From Staphylococcus caprae (GTDB taxonomy: Bacteria; Bacillota; Bacilli; Staphylococcales; Staphylococcaceae), in assembly GCF_002902725.1 (NCBI RefSeq), contig NZ_PPRT01000038.1, forward strand, positions 49,714-113,713: DNA of 64,000 nt, read 5' to 3'. The position numbers and the translations under genes are program-made. Below the pieces are notes generated by a model. That model ran no database searches. It was not told the DNA's origin and saw only the letters and a list, made by a program, of their open reading frames with translations. Within the stretch, counting starts at the first letter, position 1. Every line of letters begins with the position of its first letter. Positions 17,739 to 31,219 of this stretch are shown piece by piece.

Positions 17739-20444
17739 ATGGCTTCTAATTTTAAAGAACAAGCAAAGAAACATTTCCAATTAAATGGCCAGTCATACAC
17801 TTACTATGATTTAAAGACATTAGAAGAAAAAGGTTTAACTAAAATTTCAAAATTACCTTACTCAATTCGTGTTTTGTTAGAATCTGTATTACGTCAAGAA
17901 GACGACTTTGTAATTACTGACGATCACATTAAATCATTAAGTGAATTTGGTAAAGAAGGTAACGAAGGTGAAGTACCTTTCAAACCATCTCGAGTAATCT
18001 TGCAAGACTTTACAGGTGTGCCAGCAGTAGTAGATTTGGCATCATTACGTAAAGCTATGAATGATGTGGGTGGAGATATTAATAAAATTAACCCTGAAGT
18101 ACCAGTTGATTTAGTTATTGACCACTCAGTACAAGTAGATAGCTATGCAAACCCTGATGCTTTAGAACGAAATATGAAATTAGAATTTGAACGTAACTAT
18201 GAACGTTATCAATTTTTAAACTGGGCTACTAAAGCTTTTGATAATTATAACGCTGTACCACCTGCAACAGGTATCGTACACCAAGTAAACTTAGAGTATT
18301 TAGCTAATGTTGTCCACGTGCGTGACGTTGATGGTGAACAAACTGCATTCCCAGATACTTTAGTAGGTACTGACTCTCATACTACAATGATCAATGGTAT
18401 CGGCGTATTAGGTTGGGGCGTTGGTGGTATCGAAGCTGAAGCTGGTATGTTAGGTCAACCATCTTACTTCCCAATTCCAGAAGTAATCGGTGTACGTTTA
18501 ACTAATTCATTACCACAAGGTTCTACAGCAACTGACTTAGCTTTACGTGTTACTGAAGAGTTACGTAAAAAAGGTGTGGTCGGTAAATTTGTAGAATTCT
18601 TCGGCCCTGGTGTACAACATTTACCATTAGCTGACCGTGCTACAATTGCTAACATGGCGCCTGAGTATGGTGCAACTTGTGGTTTCTTCCCAGTAGATGA
18701 AGAATCACTTAAATACATGAAATTAACTGGTCGTAAAGATGACCATATTGAATTAGTTAAAGAATATTTACAACAAAATAATATGTTCTTTGATGTTGAA
18801 AAAGAAGACCCAGAATATACTGATGTTATTGACTTAGATTTATCTACAGTTGAAGCTTCATTATCTGGTCCTAAACGTCCTCAAGATTTAATTTTCTTAA
18901 GTGACATGAAGACTGAATTTGAAAAATCTGTTACTGCTCCTGCAGGCAACCAAGGTCATGGTTTAGATGACAGTGAATTTGATAAGAAAGCAGAAATTAA
19001 ATTCAATGATGGTTCAACTTCAACAATGAAAACTGGTGACATTGCAATTGCTGCAATTACATCTTGTACAAATACGTCTAACCCTTACGTTATGTTAGGT
19101 GCAGGTTTAGTTGCTAAAAAGGCAGTTGAAAAAGGTCTTAAAGTACCTGAATTCGTTAAAACTTCATTAGCACCAGGTTCAAAAGTTGTTACAGGTTATT
19201 TAAGAGATTCTGGCTTACAAGAATACTTAGATGATTTAGGATTCAACCTAGTAGGTTATGGTTGTACTACATGTATCGGTAACTCAGGTCCTTTATTACC
19301 AGAAATTGAAAAAGCAGTTGCGGACGAAGATTTATTAGTAACTTCAGTATTATCTGGTAACCGTAACTTCGAAGGTCGTATCCATCCATTAGTAAAAGCT
19401 AACTACTTAGCTTCACCTCAATTGGTTGTTGCTTATGCATTAGCTGGTACGGTAGATATCGATTTACAAAATGAACCAATTGGAAAAGGCAAAGATGGAG
19501 AAGATGTTTATTTACAAGATATCTGGCCTTCAATTAAAGAAGTTTCAGATACTGTTGATAGTGTCGTTACTCCAGAATTATTCTTAGAAGAATACAAAAA
19601 TGTATATAATAATAATGAAATGTGGAATGAAATCGATGTTACTGATGAACCATTGTATGATTTCGATCCAAATTCAACATACATTCAAAATCCAACATTC
19701 TTCCAAGGTTTATCTAAAGAACCAGGAACAATTGAACCACTTAAAGACTTACGTGTGATGGGTAAATTTGGTGATTCAGTTACAACTGACCATATTTCTC
19801 CAGCAGGTGCTATCGGTAAAGATACACCAGCAGGTAAATACCTATTAGATCATGATGTACCTATTCGTGACTTTAACTCATATGGTTCACGTCGTGGTAA
19901 CCACGAAGTAATGGTAAGAGGTACATTTGCAAATATTCGTATTAAAAACCAATTAGCTCCAGGTACTGAAGGTGGCTTCACAACGTATTGGCCAACTGAA
20001 GAAATTATGCCTATATATGATGCTGCAATGAAATATAAAGAAGATGGTACTGGATTAGCTGTATTAGCAGGTAATGATTATGGTATGGGATCTTCTCGTG
20101 ACTGGGCAGCTAAAGGTACTAACTTATTAGGTGTTAAAACTGTTATTGCTCAAAGTTACGAACGTATTCACCGTTCAAACTTAGTAATGATGGGTGTTTT
20201 ACCATTACAATTCCAACAAGGTGATTCTGCAGAGTCATTAGGTTTAGATGGTAAAGAAGAAATCTCAGTGGATATTACTGAAGATGTTCAACCACATGAC
20301 TTAGTTAAAGTTCATGCTAAAAAAGAAAATGGCGATGTTGTAGACTTTGAAGCTATCGTACGTTTCGACTCATTAGTAGAATTAGATTACTATCGTCATG
20401 GTGGTATCTTACAAATGGTACTAAGAAATAAATTAGCACAATAA
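17739..20444 (+). CDS. acnA: Aconitate hydratase A (aconitase)
   Basis: TCA-cycle enzyme that isomerises citrate and isocitrate through cis-aconitate using a [4Fe-4S] cluster. 901 residues, the usual length for AcnA/CitB. The cluster cysteines are visible in SCTNTSNP and [12 protein letters not shown]. The substrate-binding motif [25 protein letters not shown] is near residue 205, and the C-terminal swivel domain has [15 protein letters not shown] and [10 protein letters not shown]. Apo-aconitase in Bacillus binds RNA, and the same may hold here. Strong ribosome-binding site AAGGGGGAT. Monocistronic by its terminator. Confidence 0.97.
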   Translation: MASNFKEQAKKHFQLNGQSYTYYDLKTLEEKGLTKISKLPYSIRVLLESVLRQEDDFVITDDHIKSLSEFGKEGNEGEVPFKPSRVILQDFTGVPAVVDLASLRKAMNDVGGDINKINPEVPVDLVIDHSVQVDSYANPDALERNMKLEFERNYERYQFLNWATKAFDNYNAVPPATGIVHQVNLEYLANVVHVRDVDGEQTAFPDTLVGTDSHTTMINGIGVLGWGVGGIEAEAGMLGQPSYFPIPEVIGVRLTNSLPQGSTATDLALRVTEELRKKGVVGKFVEFFGPGVQHLPLADRATIANMAPEYGATCGFFPVDEESLKYMKLTGRKDDHIELVKEYLQQNNMFFDVEKEDPEYTDVIDLDLSTVEASLSGPKRPQDLIFLSDMKTEFEKSVTAPAGNQGHGLDDSEFDKKAEIKFNDGSTSTMKTGDIAIAAITSCTNTSNPYVMLGAGLVAKKAVEKGLKVPEFVKTSLAPGSKVVTGYLRDSGLQEYLDDLGFNLVGYGCTTCIGNSGPLLPEIEKAVADEDLLVTSVLSGNRNFEGRIHPLVKANYLASPQLVVAYALAGTVDIDLQNEPIGKGKDGEDVYLQDIWPSIKEVSDTVDSVVTPELFLEEYKNVYNNNEMWNEIDVTDEPLYDFDPNSTYIQNPTFFQGLSKEPGTIEPLKDLRVMGKFGDSVTTDHISPAGAIGKDTPAGKYLLDHDVPIRDFNSYGSRRGNHEVMVRGTFANIRIKNQLAPGTEGGFTTYWPTEEIMPIYDAAMKYKEDGTGLAVLAGNDYGMGSSRDWAAKGTNLLGVKTVIAQSYERIHRSNLVMMGVLPLQFQQGDSAESLGLDGKEEISVDITEDVQPHDLVKVHAKKENGDVVDFEAIVRFDSLVELDYYRHGGILQMVLRNKLAQ

Positions 20445-20488
20445 TCTTATTTCATAATAATTTAAGTATGTGTTAAGTTGAACCACTT

Positions 20489-20520
20489 GCCGTGTTAACG
20501 TTTATGTTGGCACGGCTTCT
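20489..20520 (+). terminator. Terminator after acnA
   Basis: GCCGTGTTAAC (20489-20499) pairs with GTTGGCACGGC (20506-20516), with a broken T tract TTCTTT. Confidence 0.7.
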
Positions 20521-20577
20521 TTGTGTTATGCTTACAATATAACTAAGAAACAAAAGCTGAAAGAAGGACTTATTAAT

Positions 20578-21045
20578 ATGATTTATAGTTTGACTGAAAT
20601 TGAAGCGAGGTACCAAGAAACAGATAAAATGGGAGTTATTTATCATGGGAACTATGCTACATGGTTTGAGGTTGCTCGAACAGACTACATAAGAAAACTG
20701 GGATTTAGCTATGCTGATATGGAGAAAGAAGGTATCATTTCTCCTGTAACTGATTTAAATATCAAGTATAAGAAATCTATTTTTTATCCTGAAAAAGTAA
20801 CGATTAAAACATGGGTTGAAAAGTATTCAAGACTACGTTCTTTATATTGTTATGAGGTTTACAATGAAAAAGGTGAACTCGCAACTACAGGATCAACTGA
20901 ATTAATTTGTATGAAAGCTGATAATTTTAGACCTATTCGTCTAGATCGCTACTTCCCTGAATGGCATGAAACTTATAGTAAAGTTTCCGAATTAAATCAA
21001 GAAGGTAAAGATGCAGAAGTTAAAAATGGCATCGAAAATTTATAA
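20578..21045 (+). CDS. Acyl-CoA thioesterase, hotdog fold (YbgC/YneP family)
   Basis: Predicted cytosolic thioesterase hydrolysing acyl-CoA or acyl-carrier thioesters. 155 residues. The 4-hydroxybenzoyl-CoA-thioesterase-type active-site region YQETDKMGVIYHGNYATWFEVAR (residues 11-33) contains the expected Asp and the HxNY element. The ATG at 20578 follows AAAGAAGGA, and an upstream in-frame extension lacks a ribosome-binding site. Bacillus yneP likewise neighbours citB. The physiological substrate is unknown. Confidence 0.85.
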   Translation: MIYSLTEIEARYQETDKMGVIYHGNYATWFEVARTDYIRKLGFSYADMEKEGIISPVTDLNIKYKKSIFYPEKVTIKTWVEKYSRLRSLYCYEVYNEKGELATTGSTELICMKADNFRPIRLDRYFPEWHETYSKVSELNQEGKDAEVKNGIENL

Positions 21046-21055
21046 ATATTAAACT

Positions 21056-21093
21056 GACCCGCTTCTGAGTGATTCAAAAGAGGGTCGTTTTTT
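21056..21093 (+). terminator. Terminator after the thioesterase gene
   Basis: GACCCGCTT (21056-21064) pairs with AAGAGGGTC (21078-21086) with one mismatch, followed by a T run. It separates convergent genes. Confidence 0.8.
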
Positions 21094-21389
21094 TACTTTT
21101 TACTATATGATATTTCATCTTCATGATTCACAACATCTACCTTGATTTCATCATCTTGGAAGTACCATAAGTCTTTTTCAGCTACAACAACATTTAAACC
21201 ATTGTAGTTCTTTTCAAAACCAATTTCTATATCTTCTCGTTGCTCGACATTAAACGCAGGGCTAAATCCTTGTTTAAGTTGAAATTCTCCACCATATCTT
21301 ACATAAAATTGAAGTACTTTATTAGCTTCTGGCAAATCAAGTTCATCTTTGAACCAATTAACCGCTTCATCTGTAAGTTCAATATTCAT
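21093..21389 (-). CDS. HesB/YneR-family protein lacking cysteines
   Basis: Small cytosolic protein of 98 residues with the HesB-like (iron-sulphur scaffold) fold: [19 protein letters not shown], then [19 protein letters not shown]. No cysteine is present, so it cannot coordinate a cluster in the way of IscA or SufA, as is also true of Bacillus YneR. Function unknown. Ribosome-binding site AAGGGGTG. Convergent with the thioesterase gene. Confidence 0.8.
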   Translation of the reverse strand: MNIELTDEAVNWFKDELDLPEANKVLQFYVRYGGEFQLKQGFSPAFNVEQREDIEIGFEKNYNGLNVVVAEKDLWYFQDDEIKVDVVNHEDEISYSKK

Positions 21390-21540
21390 TTTTTCACCCC
21401 TTCAGTATTAATTATATTTAAAATGTAATTTAAATCTTTAATAATATTCGCATTATAGCACATCACAAATGTAAAGATAATTTATACAGCCTACAAGCGT
21501 ATTAAAAAACACTGAGTTTAGCCGTTCTATAATTTTTGAA

Positions 21541-21576
21541 AATAAAAACACTAGAAGTAAGTATACCTCTAGTGTT
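21541..21576 (-). terminator. Terminator of plsY
   Basis: On the minus strand AACACTAGA (21576-21568) pairs with TCTAGTGTT (21555-21547), followed by T residues. Confidence 0.9.
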
Positions 21577-21594
21577 GAATTTCAAAATTTTAAG

Positions 21595-22203
21595 TTACAT
21601 CCATTTAATTTTAGGTTCTTCACCTTTAAAAATTCTAACAATATTTGTTCTATGTCGAATAATGAGTATAATTGATACAAGTCCACTCATTCCGAGCAAT
21701 ATATAGTCATGTATAATAAGAGAGCCGATGACACAGCTAATAGCAGCGATAATGCTAGATAATGAAACATATTTGAATATCTTCAAAACACTGAAAAATA
21801 TAATCGCTAAGACTAAGAGTAGAATAGGATTAACGCCAAGTACTACTCCAGCACTTGTAGCTACAGCCTTGCCACCATTAAATTTAAGGTAGATAGGGTA
21901 CACATGGCCTAAAATTGCAAATAACCCTACAATCAACCCGTTAGTGAAGAAAGTACTAATCACTCCGTCCGCATGTACTGGGAACCATAATGGGAAAAAG
22001 ACTGTAATAAATCCTTTGAAAATATCTAGAAATGTTACTACAAAACCAGCTGGCCTCCCTAAAACACGAAAGCTATTTGTTGCTCCAGTGTTGCCACTCC
22101 CATATTGTCTAATATCCTTTTTAAAGAATAACTTTCCAATTACTAATCCACTTGGAAATGCACCGATAAGATAACTTAAAACTAACATGACGACAATCAT
22201 CAT
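21595..22203 (-). CDS. plsY: Glycerol-3-phosphate acyltransferase PlsY
   Basis: Integral membrane enzyme that transfers the acyl chain of acyl-phosphate to glycerol-3-phosphate, the first step of phospholipid synthesis in Gram-positive bacteria. 202 residues, the standard length, with five to six hydrophobic segments. The family motifs [16 protein letters not shown] (near residue 36) and [15 protein letters not shown] (near 107) are present. It is divergent from parE, as in other staphylococci. Ribosome-binding site AAAGGATG. Confidence 0.96.
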   Translation of the reverse strand: MMIVVMLVLSYLIGAFPSGLVIGKLFFKKDIRQYGSGNTGATNSFRVLGRPAGFVVTFLDIFKGFITVFFPLWFPVHADGVISTFFTNGLIVGLFAILGHVYPIYLKFNGGKAVATSAGVVLGVNPILLLVLAIIFFSVLKIFKYVSLSSIIAAISCVIGSLIIHDYILLGMSGLVSIILIIRHRTNIVRIFKGEEPKIKWM

Positions 22204-22372
22204 AAAACTTACACATCCTTTAGTGACTTAGCTTCATTTTACCATATTCATAAACAATTAGAACATTGATAATTCAATTTATTAAATTACTGCAATCAAA
22301 ACAACTTGATTATATAAATGATACTTGCAATTTAAGCCAATTTATATAAGAATAACTATTGTATAGTTTTAA

Positions 22373-26805
<4,433 letters not shown>

Positions 26806-26870
26806 AAAAAGTATATGCAATCGCATAATAAAATGATAAAATTATTCTTAATAATCTTAACTAAAAAATT

Positions 26871-26980
26871 CACAAGGGATTTATGTTTAATTTGAGGATT
26901 CAAAAAGTTAGGTATACGGTACTGATTCAGTACTAGTAAAACTTTTTTGATGATAAAAAAGTAGCATAAATCTCTTGGTG
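26871..26980 (+). promoter_or_regulatory. Structured RNA element between parC and the symporter gene (candidate leader or terminator)
   Basis: An outer stem pairs 26871-26885 with 26965-26980 (15 pairs, one bulge, one G-U). Inside it AAAAAGTT (26902-26909) can pair with AACTTTTT, enclosing a 6-bp hairpin GTACTG-ATT-CAGTAC (26919-26933). The same ACTTTTTT (26941-26948) can instead pair with AAAAAAGT (26955-26962). The mutually exclusive pairings resemble an attenuator. Part of it may simply end parC transcription. It matches no riboswitch class I recognise. Confidence 0.5.
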
Positions 26981-27021
26981 CGTTTAAGAGAATAAATTTA
27001 AGAGGATGAGAGGGATTCGAT

Positions 27022-28485
27022 TTGCAAGATTTCGATAATTTGATTCCTGGCTGGTTTAAATCTTTTGTTCAAGTCGGGAATGATTTGATTTGGTCGCAAT
27101 ATCTTATTGGATTACTATTAACAGCAGGATTTTTCTTTACAATTAGTTCTAAATTTGTCCAATTAAGAATGTTGCCTGAAATGTTTAGAGCACTCACTGA
27201 GAAACCTGAGACATTAAGTAGTGGTAAAAAAGGAATATCACCTTTCCAAGCATTTGCGATTAGTGCTGGTTCACGTGTAGGTACTGGTAATATTGCCGGT
27301 GTAGCTACGGCGATCGTTTTAGGTGGACCTGGTGCAGTATTTTGGATGTGGATTATCGCATTTATTGGTGCAGCAAGTGCATTTATGGAAGCAACATTAG
27401 CACAGGTTTATAAAGTGCATGATAAAGAGGGCGGTTTCCGTGGTGGTCCAGCCTATTACATTACAAAAGGGTTGAACCAAAAATGGTTAGGTATTGTCTT
27501 TGCGACATTAATCACGGTTACATTTGCGTTTGTATTTAATACAGTGCAATCTAATACAATCGCAGAGTCTCTAAATACGCAATACCATGTGAGTCCTGTT
27601 ATAACTGGTATTATCTTAGCGGTTATCACTGCTATTATCATTTTTGGTGGTGTACGAAGCATTGCAACATTATCATCACTCATCGTACCTATCATGGCAA
27701 TCATTTACATAGGAATGGTACTCGTTATTTTATTATTAAATATTGATCAAATCGTTCCAATGATTGGCACTATTATTAAAAGTGCATTTGGTTTACAACA
27801 AGTCACTGGTGGTGCTGTAGGTGCAGCTATACTTCAAGGGATTAAACGTGGTTTATTCTCAAATGAAGCTGGTATGGGTTCTGCGCCAAATGCTGCAGCA
27901 ACAGCTGCTGTGCCACATCCAGTTAAACAAGGTTTAATTCAATCATTAGGTGTGTTCTTTGATACAATGTTAGTTTGTACAGCTACAGCCATTATGATTC
28001 TGTTATATTCTGGCTTGAAGTTTGGAGAAAATGCGCCTCAAGGTGTTGCGGTTACACAATCAGCACTAAATGAACATTTAGGTTCTGCTGGCGGTATTTT
28101 CTTAACAGTTGCAATTACTTTATTCGCATTCTCATCTGTAGTTGGTAACTACTATTATGGGCAATCAAACATCGAATTTTTATCTAAAAATAAAGCAGTA
28201 TTATTTATCTTTAGATGTTTAGTTGTTCTTTTAGTATTTATTGGTGCAGTTGCGAAAACTGAAACGGTTTGGAGCACTGCTGACTTATTTATGGGATTAA
28301 TGGCTATCGTAAATATCATTTCGATTATCGGATTATCTAATATAGCCTTCGCTGTGATGAAAGATTATCAGCAACAACGTAAAGAAGGTAAGAAACCTGT
28401 ATTTAAACCTGAAAATTTAGAAATCAACTTATTTGGTATTGAATCTTGGGGACAACAAGGTAAGATACCTCGTAATCACAAATAA
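27022..28485 (+). CDS. alsT: AGCS-family sodium:alanine/glutamine symporter (AlsT)
   Basis: Sodium-coupled amino-acid importer with 487 residues and about ten to eleven transmembrane segments. Family motifs include FQAFAISAGSRVGTGNIAGVATAI (near residue 75) and GLFSNEAGMGSAPNAAATAAVPHPVKQG (near 280). The S. aureus gene at this locus has been described as a glutamine transporter, although the family name refers to alanine. The start codon is TTG at 27022, after GAGAGGGA. The structured element at 26871-26980 ends 41 bases upstream. Confidence 0.9.
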   Translation: MQDFDNLIPGWFKSFVQVGNDLIWSQYLIGLLLTAGFFFTISSKFVQLRMLPEMFRALTEKPETLSSGKKGISPFQAFAISAGSRVGTGNIAGVATAIVLGGPGAVFWMWIIAFIGAASAFMEATLAQVYKVHDKEGGFRGGPAYYITKGLNQKWLGIVFATLITVTFAFVFNTVQSNTIAESLNTQYHVSPVITGIILAVITAIIIFGGVRSIATLSSLIVPIMAIIYIGMVLVILLLNIDQIVPMIGTIIKSAFGLQQVTGGAVGAAILQGIKRGLFSNEAGMGSAPNAAATAAVPHPVKQGLIQSLGVFFDTMLVCTATAIMILLYSGLKFGENAPQGVAVTQSALNEHLGSAGGIFLTVAITLFAFSSVVGNYYYGQSNIEFLSKNKAVLFIFRCLVVLLVFIGAVAKTETVWSTADLFMGLMAIVNIISIIGLSNIAFAVMKDYQQQRKEGKKPVFKPENLEINLFGIESWGQQGKIPRNHK

Positions 28486-28497
28486 TGAAGTAAACGT

Positions 28498-28539
28498 AAC
28501 GACTTGAGGCATTCATATGCTTATCAAGTCGTTCTTTTT
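28498..28539 (+). terminator. Terminator after alsT
   Basis: AACGACTTGA (28498-28507) pairs perfectly with TCAAGTCGTT (28524-28533), followed by CTTTTTG. Confidence 0.92.
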
Positions 28540-28672
28540 GTTTAATATCGAATGATACATTTTGTTGTACAATTTCAATTTATGAATGATACATATGTGC
28601 CTTCATAAGTCGCTTTTCATTTTCAAAAAATAGCATTATAATCTTACTAATGATAATAGAAAGGTGATTATG

Positions 28673-29524
28673 ATGAGTAGATATGAGATAACCAAAACAC
28701 TAAATAACAACGTCATCATATGCACAAGTGATAATCATGAAGTTGTCTTAATTGGTAAAGGGATTGGGTTTAATAAGAAAGTGGGGATGACTTTAGATGA
28801 TAGTGCCTCCATTGAAAAGGTTTATAAATTAGAACAGAAGCAACAAAAAGAACACTATCAAACGTTGGTTGAAATGGGAGAAGACCACGTTGTACAGGCA
28901 GTAATTGAATCAGTTAATATTATCTCTGATGCTGCGATTAGAACTGATGATAAAAGTTTAGTTGTAGCACTCACGGATCATATTATTTTCGCATATAAAA
29001 GATTAAAACAAAATCAAGTGATTTCTAATCCTTTTGCAATAGAAACACAACATTTATATAGTGATGCTTATCAAATTGCTAAACAAGTGATTAATAATTT
29101 GAACCAGACATTAGATGTATATTTTCCTGAAGATGAAATCGGCTTTATTGCATTGCATATAGCTTCTAATTCTGAAGATTTATCCATGCATGATATATCA
29201 GTAATTAATAAATTGATAAGTAAAATTATGACAATTATTGAAACGGATTTAAATCACGAAATTGATAAAACTACAATTCAATATCAGCGTTTTATCAGAC
29301 ACATACAATTTTTAATTTATAGATTAACTAAAGGTGAAAATGTCGCCGCTCAGGACAATTTTATTTCTATGATTAAGCAACTTTATCCGCAATGTTTTAA
29401 TACTGCTTATAAAATATTGAAAATGATTCAAAGACAATTTGACGTTATTATAGATGAATCTGAGATTGTATATCTCGCATTACATATTTATCATTTTGAA
29501 GCACAAATAAATATTAAACGATGA
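28673..29524 (+). CDS. glcT: GlcT, transcription antiterminator of the BglG family
   Basis: RNA-binding antiterminator that controls the glucose-specific PTS gene through a ribonucleic antiterminator site and is itself controlled by phosphorylation. 283 residues: CAT RNA-binding domain (about 1-60, with RYEITKTLNNNVIICT and IGKGIGFNKKVG), then two PRD domains (about 65-170 and 171-283) with conserved histidines such as the one in FIALHIASN. The ATG at 28673 is eight bases after AAAGG, and one at 28670 is possible. Its target ptsG/glcA is not in this window. Confidence 0.92.
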   Translation: MSRYEITKTLNNNVIICTSDNHEVVLIGKGIGFNKKVGMTLDDSASIEKVYKLEQKQQKEHYQTLVEMGEDHVVQAVIESVNIISDAAIRTDDKSLVVALTDHIIFAYKRLKQNQVISNPFAIETQHLYSDAYQIAKQVINNLNQTLDVYFPEDEIGFIALHIASNSEDLSMHDISVINKLISKIMTIIETDLNHEIDKTTIQYQRFIRHIQFLIYRLTKGENVAAQDNFISMIKQLYPQCFNTAYKILKMIQRQFDVIIDESEIVYLALHIYHFEAQINIKR

Positions 29525-29686
29525 ATGAATGGCTCATTTATTTTACTATTTTCAAACAAATATGATTAACTTTAATTGTTTTGTGTTATGATGATTATTG
29601 TATTTTTAAACAAATTCGTTTATTAATCTAACTTAATACAAATCTCAATATCAATTGACTTATAAATGTAAGGTATGGTGAATTTA

Positions 29687-30901
29687 ATGACAAATGAAAA
29701 TAAGTCCAGTGAAAAGAAAAAACATATTTTTAGCTTTTCTGAATCAAGATTTATGAGATTTTTAGGTGGCAATGACCTTATTTACGGTTTAACTGCACTT
29801 GTGTTACTAGGTATAGTCATTTTTATCTTTGATAAAGTGTCTTATGTGTTTGAACCATTTATAATTGTTTTTAACACGATTGCTGCACCTATTATCGTTT
29901 CATTAGTCTTATTCTATTTATTTAATCCAATTGTGAATTTAATGGAACGTTATCGAATACCTAGATTACTTGGTATTACAATTATCTATGTTGCTATAGT
30001 AGGTATTATTACGTTGATAGTGAACTTACTTATTCCATTAATTGGTTCACAAGTAGAGAGTTTCATTAAGAACTCTCCACATTATTTAAGTAAAATCACT
30101 CAATCAGTAGATAAGATTACAAATAATTCACTTCTATCTGGCTATATGGGCCAAATTAATGATTGGTTAGAGTCAGCTCAGAAGAAAATTCCATCGATGC
30201 TATCAGATTACTTTGATGGCTTTGGTTCGAAACTTGCATCATTTGCAGAGGCAGTAGCAAACGTAGGCGTAGTTATTGTAACGACACCTTTCGTTTTATT
30301 CTTTATGTTAAAAGATGGTCATCGCTTCAAAGACTATACTACAAAAATTATGCCTCCAAAATTCAGAAAAGACTTCCATGATTTACTTGAAAAAATGAGC
30401 GTTCAAGTTGGTTCATATATTCAAGGACAAATCATCGTTTCATTCTGTATTGGCGTTTTATTATTTATAGGTTATTCCATTATCGGATTAAAATATGCCT
30501 TAGTTTTAGCAAGTATTGCAGCCGTAACAAGTGTTGTTCCATATCTGGGACCAACAATCGCAATTTCGCCTGCAATTGTTATCGCAATTATTACTTCTCC
30601 ATTAATGTTGCTTAAGTTAGCCATTGTATGGACACTTGTTCAATTCTTTGAAGGACACTTTATTTCACCTAACGTAATGGGTAAAACGTTAAAAATTCAT
30701 CCATTAACAATTATATTTATCTTGCTATGTGCAGGTAACTTAATGGGTGTTGTAGGTGTTATTATTGGTATTCCATTTTATGCTGTATTAAAAGTATTAG
30801 TTTCTCATATCTTCTTACTATTTAAACGTAGATATAACCGTTATTATGGGGAAGATGCTGGGGATTATAGTATTAAACAAGAAGAAGAAATTACTGATTA
30901 G
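29687..30901 (+). CDS. AI-2E family (PerM-like) membrane transporter
   Basis: Polytopic membrane protein of 404 residues with about seven to eight hydrophobic segments and hydrophilic ends. The family-typical C-terminal region contains SVVPYLGPTIAISPAIV and HFISPNVMGKTLKIHPL. The family includes autoinducer-2 exporters and sodium/proton antiporters, so the substrate cannot be assigned. ATG at 29687 is six bases after a GGTG, whereas the upstream ATG at 29675 is too close to TAAGG. It lies between glcT and mprF. Confidence 0.82.
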   Translation: MTNENKSSEKKKHIFSFSESRFMRFLGGNDLIYGLTALVLLGIVIFIFDKVSYVFEPFIIVFNTIAAPIIVSLVLFYLFNPIVNLMERYRIPRLLGITIIYVAIVGIITLIVNLLIPLIGSQVESFIKNSPHYLSKITQSVDKITNNSLLSGYMGQINDWLESAQKKIPSMLSDYFDGFGSKLASFAEAVANVGVVIVTTPFVLFFMLKDGHRFKDYTTKIMPPKFRKDFHDLLEKMSVQVGSYIQGQIIVSFCIGVLLFIGYSIIGLKYALVLASIAAVTSVVPYLGPTIAISPAIVIAIITSPLMLLKLAIVWTLVQFFEGHFISPNVMGKTLKIHPLTIIFILLCAGNLMGVVGVIIGIPFYAVLKVLVSHIFLLFKRRYNRYYGEDAGDYSIKQEEEITD

Positions 30902-30916
30902 TTGTGGTGTTTAATC

Positions 30917-31020
30917 GAGGTTGAGACATCATTTAATATATTAGTCTTAAAACAGCGCAAGTTGGGAGCGGGACGACGAATATAATTTTGTTAAATTATA
31001 TTTCTGTTCCGCTCTTTTTT
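30917..31020 (+). repeat. Hairpin repeat and terminator between the AI-2E gene and mprF
   Basis: A fragment GAGGTTGAGACATCATTTAA (30917-30936) resembles the end of the dispersed repeat. It is followed by a long hairpin with arms GAGCGGGAC (30966-30974) and GTTCCGCTC (31006-31014) and inner ATATAATTT pairing, then a T run. It probably terminates the upstream gene. The remaining bases to 31219 show no gene. Confidence 0.75.
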
Positions 31021-31219
31021 TATTAAAATTGTGTGTCTAACAAGTTGTTTTCAAAGGATTCACTTACCTGTTTTGCATAAAATTTTCATCAAATTCATGT
31101 AATCTTACTTTGCATTACAATTCTGTTAGATACATATCTATCAATTTATATTCTATAACGGCTGGCTTTATGATATATTTTGACATGTAATAGATTTAAA
31201 TTAGAATTGAAGTGAAAAA

